From NCBI GenBank assembly GCA_019634045.1, contig JAHQWA010000583.1:1-41080 (forward strand): 41,080 bases of DNA, written 5' to 3'. Below the pieces are notes generated by a model. That model was not told the origin of the DNA, did not search any database, and saw only the letters and a list, made by a program, of their open reading frames with translations. Positions 15,743-24,177 of the stretch are shown here, one piece after another. Source of the DNA: Saprospiraceae bacterium. Its GTDB lineage: Bacteria; Bacteroidota; Bacteroidia; Chitinophagales; Saprospiraceae. The position numbers and the translations under genes were made by a program. How positions within the stretch are numbered: the first letter of the stretch is position 1; the number at the start of each line of letters is the position of its first letter.

Positions 15743-16429
15743 ATGCAACGCACCCTAAAACCTTTGGACCATCAGGTCCTATTCGAGGTGGACGGCTACA
15801 CTGCAGAGATTTGCATCGAACCTGAAAGTCTCCAGTTGGCCCATCACCTTCGTTACCTAGCCTATCGACACGCTGACGCCATTCCTATCAATGAACAGGA
15901 AATTTGCACGGACCCTTTTGATCAACAAAGGAATGCCAGAACCTTTCTCATTTGGCATGAGGGTCAGGCTGTGGCTAGTGTCCGAAGCCTCACCTGGTCA
16001 GCCAGCTACGATTGGGCATCTACGCCATCCATCAATTTCTTCAAAACAGAGGTAGAGCAATATATCGGCCTCTCTTCCCCTATCTTGGAATCCAATCGCT
16101 ATGTAACCGCTCCTGATTTTACCGGTAGAAAATCGCTTACCGCACAAATGTTGCTCTTTCGGATTCAAACCTTAGGTGCGCTAGTGGATCAGTGCGCCTA
16201 CGTAATCACAGCTGTCAGGCCCCGACATGTGAAGTTTTATGAACGCTTCATGAACTTCTTCTCCATCTCCGAACCATTGAAGGTGGATGAGGTCAGTTTT
16301 GAAATCCAATTGCTCGCCACGCCCATTGCTTCCAAAGACAAGCTGTCAAAAAGCAGTGCTATTGCAGCTTATGAAGAAGCCGATCTAGAACGCTATCAAA
16401 ATTGTTTGCAACTACTCTATCAATCATGA
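15743..16429 (+). CDS. FeeM-like N-acyl amino acid synthase (GNAT fold)
   Basis: The 228-residue protein has the layout of LuxI/FeeM-type acyltransferases, which join a fatty acyl group from acyl-ACP to an amino acid or related amine. The N-terminal Arg37 in 'LRYLAYRH' matches the invariant Arg of the family. 'DPFDQQRNARTFLIWHEGQAVASVRSL' (about 57-83) is the core sheet, 'ESNRYVTAPDF' (116-126) carries the conserved Glu and Arg, and 'QMLLFRIQTLGALVDQCAYVITAVRPRHVKFYERFM' (about 135-170) is the acyl-carrier-facing half. It is soluble and has no signal peptide. Its stop overlaps the next start as ATGA, so it is translationally coupled to a methyltransferase. Acyl donor and amine are unknown; LuxI-like homoserine-lactone synthesis is less likely. 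Confidence 0.75.
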   Translation: MQRTLKPLDHQVLFEVDGYTAEICIEPESLQLAHHLRYLAYRHADAIPINEQEICTDPFDQQRNARTFLIWHEGQAVASVRSLTWSASYDWASTPSINFFKTEVEQYIGLSSPILESNRYVTAPDFTGRKSLTAQMLLFRIQTLGALVDQCAYVITAVRPRHVKFYERFMNFFSISEPLKVDEVSFEIQLLATPIASKDKLSKSSAIAAYEEADLERYQNCLQLLYQS

Positions 16430-17148
16430 ATGAATTAGAATTAGCCCCAATGGTGGATTGGAATGCCTATGCGCAGCAGTATGACATGCTACTAGCGTAC
16501 AACCCATATTACCAGACAACTTTCAAGGAGATCCTTACACAAGTACAAAGCTGGGATATTTCCCTTGGCTCAAAACTAGCAGACCTAGGAGCAGGCACCG
16601 GAAATTACTCCATAGAATTGGCCAAAACCTTCCCACAGGCATTGGTACTGCATATTGACAGTAACAAAAACATGAATGCCATCGCTGCGAAAAAAGCAGC
16701 AAGTCTGACTAATCTAGAGATTTGGAATCAACCCATTGAAGATACTCAGTTTAAAGAGGGAAGCTTACAAGGGCTTTTATGCTTAAACGCCCTTTATACT
16801 TTCCCTAAGCCCTACAAAGTACTGGAACAAATGTATCAATGGCTGAGCCCTGGAAGTCCCGTAGTCTTTCTCGACCCAGGGCGTATTATGAACGTAACCT
16901 CCTGGAGAATGGCGATTGGTTGGCACCTCATTAATCAATATGGCATCGCACAGACGCTAAAAATCTTTAAGCACGCCAAAGTAGTGAGTAAACAAAATGC
17001 CTACATCCGCCAGATGCAGAAGAATGGAAAATTCTGGACACACAGTCACGAGGAATTTTGCCAAGCTATCGAGAGGGCTGGTTTCTCTATTGAGCAGGCT
17101 TCCATTTGCTTCCGAGGAGATTGTGATTTGGTTTTTGCCCGGAAATAG
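16426..17148 (+). CDS. Class I SAM-dependent methyltransferase
   Basis: The protein has 240 residues. The ATG at 16426 overlaps the previous stop in ATGA and is preferred over an in-frame TTG at 16402. SAM-binding motif I is 'LADLGAGTGNYSIELA' (about 51-66), the acidic residue ending strand 2 is in 'VLHIDSNKNM', and motif 'LQGLLCLNALYTF' and 'WLSPGSPVVFLDPG' complete a Methyltransf_11/25-type fold. The C-terminal half (about 150-225) is rich in aromatic and basic residues and may bind a lipid-like acceptor. Coupling to a FeeM-like synthase and proximity to a racemase suggest that it modifies the acylated amino acid, for example as a methyl ester (inference). Confidence 0.82.
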   Translation: MNELELAPMVDWNAYAQQYDMLLAYNPYYQTTFKEILTQVQSWDISLGSKLADLGAGTGNYSIELAKTFPQALVLHIDSNKNMNAIAAKKAASLTNLEIWNQPIEDTQFKEGSLQGLLCLNALYTFPKPYKVLEQMYQWLSPGSPVVFLDPGRIMNVTSWRMAIGWHLINQYGIAQTLKIFKHAKVVSKQNAYIRQMQKNGKFWTHSHEEFCQAIERAGFSIEQASICFRGDCDLVFARK

Positions 17149-17204
17149 ACTTGGGATCGCTTACCCTAGTCACTCATTCAGTAACTTCTACACCTACTTG
17201 TCTT

Positions 17205-17972
17205 ATGACCTATATCAGTTTCCCTAGCTTTGAGCGCAGATCGCTCCTAGCGAATCGACGGAAGACCGTCCACACTACTCCCTTATCCTACAGAACGGCC
17301 GGCGTGATAGGAGGCCTTGGTCCTTTGTCAACCAGCCTATTCTACGATACCATTACAAAGATTTTCACTTCCCAAAACCTCATCGCTAACCCCAGGCTGA
17401 TCATCAATAGTGTAAATACCTGGGAGGTAACCAGCATCCTCGAACAAAAAGACCTAGAGGCACTCTACTTTTTTTTGAAGAAAGAAATCTCCCTGCTCGC
17501 CGAGTCAATCGACTTTCTCGTAATGGTCTGCAATTCTGTACATGCAGTCCTGGAGCCATTGCGCGCACACTTCGGTTTTCCCATTCTCAGCATCTACGAA
17601 GAAGTTTGTAAGGAAATAGCTTTGCTCCAATATCGAAAGGTGGGGATTCTCGGGACCCAAACGACCATCAACAGTAAATTCTACCAATCGGAACTCCAGT
17701 CCTACGGCATCGAATACGAAGTGCTGCCAGAACAAGACTCGGAAATACTGGATCACTGCATTTTCCAAGAGATCCTCCATGGCCAAGGTAACGACAAAAT
17801 GAAAATGTTGCTATTGGATGGCATCCACTATATGGCTCAACGAGACTGTGATGCCGTAATACTGGCCTGTACCGAGCTACCTTTATTTATAAGCCAGTCC
17901 GATACCGAAATGCCATTATTCTCTTCCACCGAAATCCTAGCAAAGGTCGTGGTGGAGGAGTGTTTTAGATGA
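17205..17972 (+). CDS. Aspartate/glutamate racemase-family protein
   Basis: The protein has 255 residues from the ATG at 17205; an in-frame TTG at 17151 would add 18 residues. The glycine-rich start of the fold is 'AGVIGGLGPLSTSLFYDTI' (about 32-50). Both catalytic cysteines of the PLP-independent Asp/Glu racemase family are present: Cys109 in 'VMVCNSVHA' and Cys222 in 'ILACTELP'. 'RKVGILGTQTTINSKFYQSEL' is the mid-domain repeat. It would interconvert L- and D-forms of an amino acid, or racemise a related substrate. It lies 56 bases after the methyltransferase on the same strand, followed by a strong hairpin, so the three genes look like one operon. Confidence 0.85.
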   Translation: MTYISFPSFERRSLLANRRKTVHTTPLSYRTAGVIGGLGPLSTSLFYDTITKIFTSQNLIANPRLIINSVNTWEVTSILEQKDLEALYFFLKKEISLLAESIDFLVMVCNSVHAVLEPLRAHFGFPILSIYEEVCKEIALLQYRKVGILGTQTTINSKFYQSELQSYGIEYEVLPEQDSEILDHCIFQEILHGQGNDKMKMLLLDGIHYMAQRDCDAVILACTELPLFISQSDTEMPLFSSTEILAKVVVEECFR

Positions 17973-18008
17973 ATTGCGGATGCCAGTTACTCGGTATAAC
18001 TAGTCATC

Positions 18009-18055
18009 GACCAATACTTTATCCAGGAAGATGTTATAGGGATAAAGTATTGGTC
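18009..18055. terminator. Perfect 16-bp hairpin between convergent genes
   Basis: GACCAATACTTTATCC (18009-18024) and its exact reverse complement (18040-18055) are separated by 15 bases. It ends both the racemase operon and, from the other strand, the DUF2141 gene. There is little T tract, but length and position make a bidirectional terminator likely. Confidence 0.8.
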
Positions 18056-18067
18056 AAATCCTCACGA

Positions 18068-18496
18068 TCAGTTCATATACTTGATGGTCACCTCCTGATC
18101 AGACTCCTTAATCTCTATCTGGCATTTGGTAAAACGAGGTTTTCCTAGTTTCGTCATATTGGCTGCCCCTACCGGCTCCTTCGGCATCCCGATCAGGTTG
18201 CGATCTACTTTCCAATTTTTGTTTTTATCCAGGAAGACAGCCACCGCATACTTACCATAGGGGATGTCTTTAAAGGTGTGGAATGTTCTCTCCGTAACAT
18301 TCTTAATTTGGCCTCGATAGGCTGCCTTTGCTGGTTCTGCTGGAAAACCATCTGCCGTTTTAAACAGCATAATATTAGCGGTGCCTTGAGTTCTCTTCTT
18401 TTTGTCTTTGATGAATACCGTTAAATCCCCTTTTTCCTGTGCCATGCCCGCTAGCTGAAAACAAAGCATGGCGCCTAATAATGCTAGTTTCTTCAT
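18068..18496 (-). CDS. Secreted DUF2141 protein
   Basis: The protein has 142 residues. It has a signal peptide (MKKLALLGAMLCFQLAGMAQ) and a single DUF2141 beta-sandwich covering nearly the whole mature protein: 'DLTVFIKDKK...NIMLFKTADGFP', 'FKDIPYGKYAVAVFLDKNKNWKVDRNLIGMPKEPVG'. The 'D.N.N...D' stretch is the family's hallmark and could bind calcium. Length is typical. The family is periplasmic or exported, with no assigned reaction. It is transcribed away from the 18497-18855 control region. Confidence 0.88.
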   Translation of the reverse strand: MKKLALLGAMLCFQLAGMAQEKGDLTVFIKDKKKRTQGTANIMLFKTADGFPAEPAKAAYRGQIKNVTERTFHTFKDIPYGKYAVAVFLDKNKNWKVDRNLIGMPKEPVGAANMTKLGKPRFTKCQIEIKESDQEVTIKYMN

Positions 18497-18706
18497 GTCA
18501 TTGAGTTTTTAAGCATTGATTGAGATATTTATTGTTGGTCCAAGTCTTACTACTGCTCTTACTCGACAGTGATAAATACATCCCTCCCTATTGTCCGTAT
18601 CCTATTTAATCCGGAAGACAACCTGCTTCAAATAGGGTCAAAACCTCCACAAAACATGATCCACTATGTAACAAGCATCTTGTGCTACACATTATTTAAC
18701 CAATTG

Positions 18707-18726
18707 ATTTAAACAATTGTTTAAAT
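18707..18726. promoter_or_regulatory. 20-bp perfect palindrome, candidate operator
   Basis: ATTTAAACAATTGTTTAAAT is its own reverse complement. It lies in the 359-base gap between the divergent DUF2141 and type IX-secreted protein genes. Its symmetry fits a dimeric regulator. Another inverted repeat (CCTATTT/AAATAGG, 18601/18630) lies in the same gap. I found no clear TAnnTTTG promoter here. Confidence 0.45.
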
Positions 18727-18855
18727 ATTTGGCAGTTTTTTATCCGCCATGCATAAAACATAGCAAGGAAATTTGTTAAATAGCGCCCATCGCTTGGGGG
18801 GCACAGGGTAAAAAGTGTGTCTTGACAGTAAAGTATCCTTAAGCCCAAATCCGCC

Positions 18856-19836
18856 ATGAAAAAGATATACGTCAGCCTCATTTTGTCCTTTTGCCTAGCA
18901 CAAGGATATTCCCAAAACCTTTCCAATCCTAGCTTCGAAGAGCATTACATAGGAGCCATTGATCGAGTATTCCATTGGATTACTTCTGATGGCTTTCGCT
19001 TTGCTGCTGGTCAGGTCGGGGATACTATTCTCCCTTTGCTGCCCCATACCCAATACGATGCGGAAGGATTCCTCTTCTCAGAAGTATTGCTAGGATTAAA
19101 TTTAGACTGGAATTCTCCCCATTCGAATACCGCGATCAGGCTAAAAACACAGCCGCAAACGGTCGATACCTCCGGTGCCAACTTCCCCACCTTTTTGGCC
19201 AATGGTTCACACCTTAAAACCGACGAATCCGGCTACATAGATTTTAAATCTGGCGGGGTCCCCTTCCCTCACCGCCCCACACAGCTGAGCGGTTATTATC
19301 GCCTCATTGACACCCTATCCGCTATTGATCACTTTGGGCACTGTCGAGTTTTACTAAAAAAATTCAATGTCGTCACCCAAGCCATTGACACGATCGCCTA
19401 TACCGATAGCCGGTTGGATTTGAGCCCCAGCTTGGAGTGGAAAGCATTCCAGATCCCGATCCACTATCAATCTGATGTAGTACCAGACTCTCTAGTCATT
19501 GTTTTTAACCCCAGTATCTTCGCTGATGAACCCGCTGAATTGTGGTTGGATGACTTGGCCTTTACCTATAATCCGACCTCCACATTCCCTACAGATCTTA
19601 TTTCTGACAACCTGACTATCTATCCGAATCCGGTAAATGATTGGCTATATATTGATCCACATCAGAAAAACTACGAGGCGTTTCGCTTGTTGGATGTGTC
19701 GGGTCGTGTTCTACTTGCAGGTCCCTTCAAAAAGCGCATCGATCTCAGGCCATTAGATCAACAGTTTTTCATTTTACAACTGTTGTCAGCTGGCGGCAAA
19801 CCAAGATCTATTTCGGTAGTACGGCAACAGAAATAG
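18856..19836 (+). CDS. Type IX-secreted protein with Por sorting domain
   Basis: The protein has 326 residues. A signal peptide (about 1-19) is followed by a beta-rich body (about 20-245), possibly of the PCMD/carbohydrate-associated kind: 'LSNPSFEEHY', 'SGYYRLIDT', 'ELWLDDLAFTY'. The C-terminal 75 residues are a type A sorting domain ('NLTIYPNPVNDWLYID', 'LLDVSGRVLL', 'FILQLLSAGG'). That domain directs the protein through the PorSS/type IX system to the cell surface and is then cleaved. The cargo's role is unknown. Confidence 0.87.
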   Translation: MKKIYVSLILSFCLAQGYSQNLSNPSFEEHYIGAIDRVFHWITSDGFRFAAGQVGDTILPLLPHTQYDAEGFLFSEVLLGLNLDWNSPHSNTAIRLKTQPQTVDTSGANFPTFLANGSHLKTDESGYIDFKSGGVPFPHRPTQLSGYYRLIDTLSAIDHFGHCRVLLKKFNVVTQAIDTIAYTDSRLDLSPSLEWKAFQIPIHYQSDVVPDSLVIVFNPSIFADEPAELWLDDLAFTYNPTSTFPTDLISDNLTIYPNPVNDWLYIDPHQKNYEAFRLLDVSGRVLLAGPFKKRIDLRPLDQQFFILQLLSAGGKPRSISVVRQQK

Positions 19837-19912
19837 GCGTTTTAAACCCAAGGAGCCAAAGTAGGTTGTTTCTCTATATGCAACTTTAGGCCAGTACTAG
19901 CGTTATTATTTT

Positions 19913-19920
19913 TATCTTTG
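19913..19920 (+). promoter_or_regulatory. -7 element of the metal-efflux operon
   Basis: TATCTTTG exactly matches TAnnTTTG. It lies 22 bases before the TTG at 19942, giving a short leader and supporting that TTG as the true start. The -33 box is not clear. Confidence 0.55.
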
Positions 19921-19941
19921 CATCGAATTCAATAATGACAC

Positions 19942-20373
19942 TTGCTTAGACAAATCGCACATATTAGCCTTGCTTTACTGCTTTTTATCAGCACCACGGG
20001 TGTTGCTGTAAATAAGCACTTCTGCCAGAATGAGCTGAAGAGTGTAGCCCTATTTGTCAAAGCGAAAGCCTGTCATAACAAAAAAGTAAAAAAGCCTTGC
20101 CCCGTGCATGGTTATATGATGGTCGATGAAGAAGGACCAAGTGAAAAGGGCTGTTGTGACGATGAAACCGAGATTGTAAAGAATGAAGACGAGCAAATCG
20201 CTCCAACGCTATCCGATGAGGCCCTACTTTCGCCGGTACTTGCTGCGACCTTGTTCGTAGCCCTTCAAATGGAACTACCACAGCTCGACCGACAAACCCT
20301 TCATTACCTCAACTACAAACCTCCCTTGCTGATCTGCGATCACCCTCGTGAATTGCAGGTTTTTCTTTGCTAG
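19942..20373 (+). CDS. HYC_CC_PP family protein, first gene of metal-efflux operon
   Basis: The 143-residue protein starts at TTG; the only nearby ATG (19935) meets a stop after a few codons, and the promoter at 19913 fits. After a signal peptide (about 1-22) comes 'NKHFCQNELKSVALF', then Cys/His pairs 'ACHNKK', 'PCPVHGY', 'GCCDDE', the arrangement that gives the family its name. The C-terminus is 'YKPPLL', also typical. Such proteins are common in Bacteroidota directly before CusA-type pumps, which suggests periplasmic Cu/Ag or Zn handling; direct function is not established. Confidence 0.85.
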   Translation: MLRQIAHISLALLLFISTTGVAVNKHFCQNELKSVALFVKAKACHNKKVKKPCPVHGYMMVDEEGPSEKGCCDDETEIVKNEDEQIAPTLSDEALLSPVLAATLFVALQMELPQLDRQTLHYLNYKPPLLICDHPRELQVFLC

Positions 20374-20395
20374 CGAATACAGTCAGTTAATGTCG

Positions 20396-20420
20396 CAATA
20401 GTTTGTTGAATGGACTATTG
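20396..20420 (+). other. Hairpin between the HYC_CC_PP and pump genes
   Basis: CAATAGT (20396-20402) pairs with ACTATTG (20414-20420), followed by GGGGCTTTTGTTG. It may be a weak terminator or attenuator that lowers pump expression relative to the first gene. Confidence 0.4.
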
Positions 20421-20487
20421 GGGCTTTTGTTGTTTGGTATTGACCATACAACGATTCAAGCTCTATTGCAGAACTGAATTATGATTC

Positions 20488-23400
20488 ATGCTAGCAAGAT
20501 ATATTCGATTTTTTCTGGAAAATAAGCTGGTGGCCTGGATGCTCCTGATCGCCTTTAGTCTTTGGGGATTGATCACGGCCCCCTTCGACTTTGGTTTAGC
20601 GGGATTGCCTCGGGCCCCGGTAGCAGTGGATGCGATACCAGATATTGGAGAAAACCAGCAGATTGTCTTTACCCAATGGATGGGTCGATCTCCCCAAGAT
20701 GTAGAAGATCAAATCTCCTACCCGCTCACCACGGCTTTGCTGGGCATCCCGGGGGTGAAAAGTATCCGGAGTAATTCCATGTTTGGCTTTTCCAGTGTCT
20801 ATATCATTTTCAATGATGATATCGATTTTTATTGGAGCCGTAGTCGCATCCTAGAGAAGCTCAACTCTTTGCCTCCCAACACCCTTCCTGAAGGCGTGCA
20901 ACCCACCCTAGGGCCCGACGCTACTGCACTGGGGCAAATCTTTTGGTATACCCTCGAAGGCCAGGATGAAAAGGGACAAGCTACGGGAGGGTGGAGTCTT
21001 CATGAACTCCGAAGTATTCAGGATTTCTATGTTCGGTTTGGTCTAGCTTCTGCGGAGGGAGTATCTGAAGTCGCATCGATCGGAGGCTTTGTGAAGGAAT
21101 ATCAAATTGATGTGGACCCCGAAGCTATGCGTGCTTTTGATATCTCTTTGGATCAGGTGATGACTAGCGTGAGCAATAGCAACTTGGACGTGGGGGCGCA
21201 GACCATGGAGATTAACCAAGCAGAATACTTTGTAAGAGGGTTGGGGTATATTCAAAGCATCAGTGATATTGAAGAAAGTGTGATTCGTTCGGTCAATAAT
21301 GTGCCGATTCGCGTGAAAGACATCGCTAAGGTCAATATTGGGCCCGCCACGCGGCGAGGAGTGCTGGATAAAAGTGGCGCAGAAGCGGTGGGGGGTGTGG
21401 TCGTAGCCAGGTATGGTGCAAATCCCCTGGAGGTAATTGAGGGAGTAAAAGCCAAGATCAAGGACCTGGAACCGGGTCTCCCGAGCAAAATCTTAGCCGA
21501 CGGCACTCTTTCTCAGGTTCGTATCGTTCCCTTCTATGATCGTACACAATTGATCAATGAAACCGTGGGCACGCTACAAGAGGCTTTACAATTGGAAGTG
21601 CTCATTACCGTGATCGTCGTCATCCTCATGCTACTGAATCTGCGCTCTTCCATTTTGGTGTCCAGTGTACTGCCAGTAGCAGTCTTGATGTGCTTCATTG
21701 CCATGAAGTATTTTGGGGTAGATGCTAACATAGTGGCCCTTTCAGGGATTGCTATTGCTATTGGCACTATGGTGGATATGGGTATCGTATTGGCAGAAAG
21801 CATGCAAAGCCGGATTGAAAATGCACCTTCAGGAGAGAACCTTTTAACTAGCATATATCTGGCTACAATTGAAGTGGCAGGTGCCGTGATCACTGCGGTT
21901 GCCACCACAGTAATTAGTTTTATCCCCGTCTTCACCATGGAAGCCGCGGAGGGTAAATTGTTTCGTCCGTTAGCTTTCACCAAAACTTTTGCCTTAGTTG
22001 CTTCCATTCTAATCGCTATCACAGTCATCCCTGCTTTGGCGCATAGTCTTTATTCCTTGCAGAACCGAAGGCTTTTCGTCAGGTATTTGTTGGATGGGGC
22101 CATCGTGTCTTTAGGCGTTTTCTTGATTTTTTCTTCGAATGTCTTTCTAGGTGGGTGCATTGCCGCGATAGGAGTATTGGGTTTATTGAGTACGATCACG
22201 CAATTCGCCTTCCCACAATATGAAAAGGGGTTTAAGTGGATCAAAAACCTGCTTTATGCGGGGTTCGTAAGCTATCTCTTATCCGTAATCTGGCTGCCAC
22301 TAGGCGTAGCCAAAAGTACCTGGATCAATTTTCTATTTGTAGCACTATTGATCGGTTTCTTGATCGGGTTTTTCTATCTGATCCTCCATTTTTACGAAGA
22401 TATCCTACGTTTTCTGCTCCAGTTTAAGCTACTATTTCTCCTTCTAGTGAGTGCAATAGTTTACCAGGGATTCCTGGTTTTTCAAAACACGGGGGAAGAG
22501 TTTATGCCTGCCTTGGACGAAGGTTCCTTCCTATTGATGCCTACCTCCATGCCACATTCTGGCATGCAAGAGAATCTCAAGAACCTACAATTACTAGATA
22601 TGGCCGTCACAGCCATTCCCGAAGTAGAGACGGTGGTAGGAAAAGCAGGTCGAGTGGAAAGTGCTCTCGATCCTGCCCCTATGTCCATGTACGAAAATGT
22701 GATTCAATATAAATCGGAATATAAGACGGATGAGAATGGCCATCGAATGCGGTTCAAGGTAGATGAGGAAGGGAATTACCTTCGGGATGATGAGGATGAA
22801 CTGATTCCGGACCCGACCGGACAGTACTTCAGACAGTGGCGAGATCATATCCGGAGTCCAGACGATATTTGGGAAGAAATTGTGAAGGTCAGTCGTATCC
22901 CCGGGGTGACTTCCGCTCCGAAGCTGCAGCCCATCGAAACGCGACTGGTGATGCTCCAAACCGGCATGCGAGCACCGATGGGCATCAAAGTACAGGGCGC
23001 TGAGCTAGCAACGATACAAGCCTTCGGCTTGGAACTAGAGCGGGAATTGCAGCAGGTGGAAGGCGTGAAAGCAGCAGCTGTATTTGCCGATCGGATCGTA
23101 GGGAAGCCCTATCTTCTGCTAGATATCAATCGACAGGCCATCAGTCGACATGGGCTCAGTATTGCCCTAGTACAAAGGTATATCCAGACCGCAATTGGCG
23201 GCATGAACATGACGACCACGGTCGAAGGTCGGGAACGCTATCATGTCAGGATTCGCTACCCACGAGAACTGCGAGATGATCCCGAAGCGCTTACAAACAT
23301 CTTCCTCCCCACTCAATCTGGCGGACAAGTTCCTTTGAGCGAATTGGTGGACATTAAGTATCAACAGGGGCCCCAAGCCATCAAAAGTGAAGATGGTTTT

Positions 23401-24177
23401 TTGATTGGATATGTATTATTCGATCGGGAGGCAGGTTATGCGGAGGTGGAGGTAGTCCAAAGGGCCCAAGCCCATTTGGAACAACAAATTGAGCAGGGCT
23501 TACTAGAGGTGCCAGCGGGGGTAAGTTATCGCTTTGCCGGCAATTATGAACAGCAGCTTCGGGCCAACAAACGCTTAGCCCTGGTTGTTCCGGTCGCCTT
23601 AGGGATTATTTTTCTGTTACTCTACTTGCAATTCCGATCCGTAGCCATTTCCCTGATGGTATTCTCTGGGGTATTCATTGCTTTTGCCGGAGGCTTTATC
23701 CTGATCGGCTGGTATGACCAAGCCTGGTTCCTAGATTTTCACGTCTTTGGCATGAATATGCGCGACCTCTTCCAGATTCGCACCGTAAACCTGAGTGTAG
23801 CCGTTTGGGTCGGTTTCTTGGCTTTGTTTGGGATTGCAACTGATGACGGCGTGCTAGTCGCAACCTTTCTACGCGATAGTTTTAAGAAGCGACAACCACA
23901 AACGATAGGTGAGATACGGGAAGCAGTTGTTGCCGGAGGGCTTCGCAGAGTCCGCCCCGCCTTGATGACCACGGCTACAACCATCTTAGCCTTGCTTCCC
24001 ATCCTCACCTCCACCGGCCGAGGATCAGATGTCATGCTCCCAATGGCTATCCCTTCTTTTGGGGGAATGTTGTTCCAAACCATCACCATGTTTACCGTGC
24101 CCGTCCTCTACGCTTTATGGCAAGAATGGAGACTCCGCTTAGGATATCTTAACCCAAAAAAAAGTGAGTTGATATGA
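20488..24177 (+). CDS. cusA: Heavy-metal efflux RND transporter, permease (CusA/CzcA type)
   Basis: The 1229-residue inner-membrane pump expels metal ions, probably Cu(I)/Ag(I), through the tripartite complex using the proton gradient. Hallmarks: N-terminal helix; 'RSPQDVEDQISYPLTTALLGIPGVKSIRS'-type porter domain; TM4 region 'AIAIGTMVDMGIVLAESM' with the conserved Asp; 'MPALDEGSFLLMP' porter start; and TM10 'GIATDDGVLVATFLRDSF' with paired Asp. It is longer than E. coli CusA (about 1047). One cause is an added segment at about residues 525-640 with some four hydrophobic helices. Another is a charged insert at about 745-790. It starts at ATG 20488; its stop overlaps the next gene as ATGA. Confidence 0.93.
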   Translation: MLARYIRFFLENKLVAWMLLIAFSLWGLITAPFDFGLAGLPRAPVAVDAIPDIGENQQIVFTQWMGRSPQDVEDQISYPLTTALLGIPGVKSIRSNSMFGFSSVYIIFNDDIDFYWSRSRILEKLNSLPPNTLPEGVQPTLGPDATALGQIFWYTLEGQDEKGQATGGWSLHELRSIQDFYVRFGLASAEGVSEVASIGGFVKEYQIDVDPEAMRAFDISLDQVMTSVSNSNLDVGAQTMEINQAEYFVRGLGYIQSISDIEESVIRSVNNVPIRVKDIAKVNIGPATRRGVLDKSGAEAVGGVVVARYGANPLEVIEGVKAKIKDLEPGLPSKILADGTLSQVRIVPFYDRTQLINETVGTLQEALQLEVLITVIVVILMLLNLRSSILVSSVLPVAVLMCFIAMKYFGVDANIVALSGIAIAIGTMVDMGIVLAESMQSRIENAPSGENLLTSIYLATIEVAGAVITAVATTVISFIPVFTMEAAEGKLFRPLAFTKTFALVASILIAITVIPALAHSLYSLQNRRLFVRYLLDGAIVSLGVFLIFSSNVFLGGCIAAIGVLGLLSTITQFAFPQYEKGFKWIKNLLYAGFVSYLLSVIWLPLGVAKSTWINFLFVALLIGFLIGFFYLILHFYEDILRFLLQFKLLFLLLVSAIVYQGFLVFQNTGEEFMPALDEGSFLLMPTSMPHSGMQENLKNLQLLDMAVTAIPEVETVVGKAGRVESALDPAPMSMYENVIQYKSEYKTDENGHRMRFKVDEEGNYLRDDEDELIPDPTGQYFRQWRDHIRSPDDIWEEIVKVSRIPGVTSAPKLQPIETRLVMLQTGMRAPMGIKVQGAELATIQAFGLELERELQQVEGVKAAAVFADRIVGKPYLLLDINRQAISRHGLSIALVQRYIQTAIGGMNMTTTVEGRERYHVRIRYPRELRDDPEALTNIFLPTQSGGQVPLSELVDIKYQQGPQAIKSEDGFLIGYVLFDREAGYAEVEVVQRAQAHLEQQIEQGLLEVPAGVSYRFAGNYEQQLRANKRLALVVPVALGIIFLLLYLQFRSVAISLMVFSGVFIAFAGGFILIGWYDQAWFLDFHVFGMNMRDLFQIRTVNLSVAVWVGFLALFGIATDDGVLVATFLRDSFKKRQPQTIGEIREAVVAGGLRRVRPALMTTATTILALLPILTSTGRGSDVMLPMAIPSFGGMLFQTITMFTVPVLYALWQEWRLRLGYLNPKKSELI

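Noticed and set aside
15743..16429. Calling the acyltransferase a LuxI autoinducer synthase
   Set aside because: The overall pattern is closer to FeeM-like N-acyl amino acid synthases, and there is no LuxR-type regulator nearby.
17151..17204. TTG at 17151 as start of the racemase
   Set aside because: The 18 added residues are unlike the family, and an ATG is available at 17205. This remains possible but less likely.
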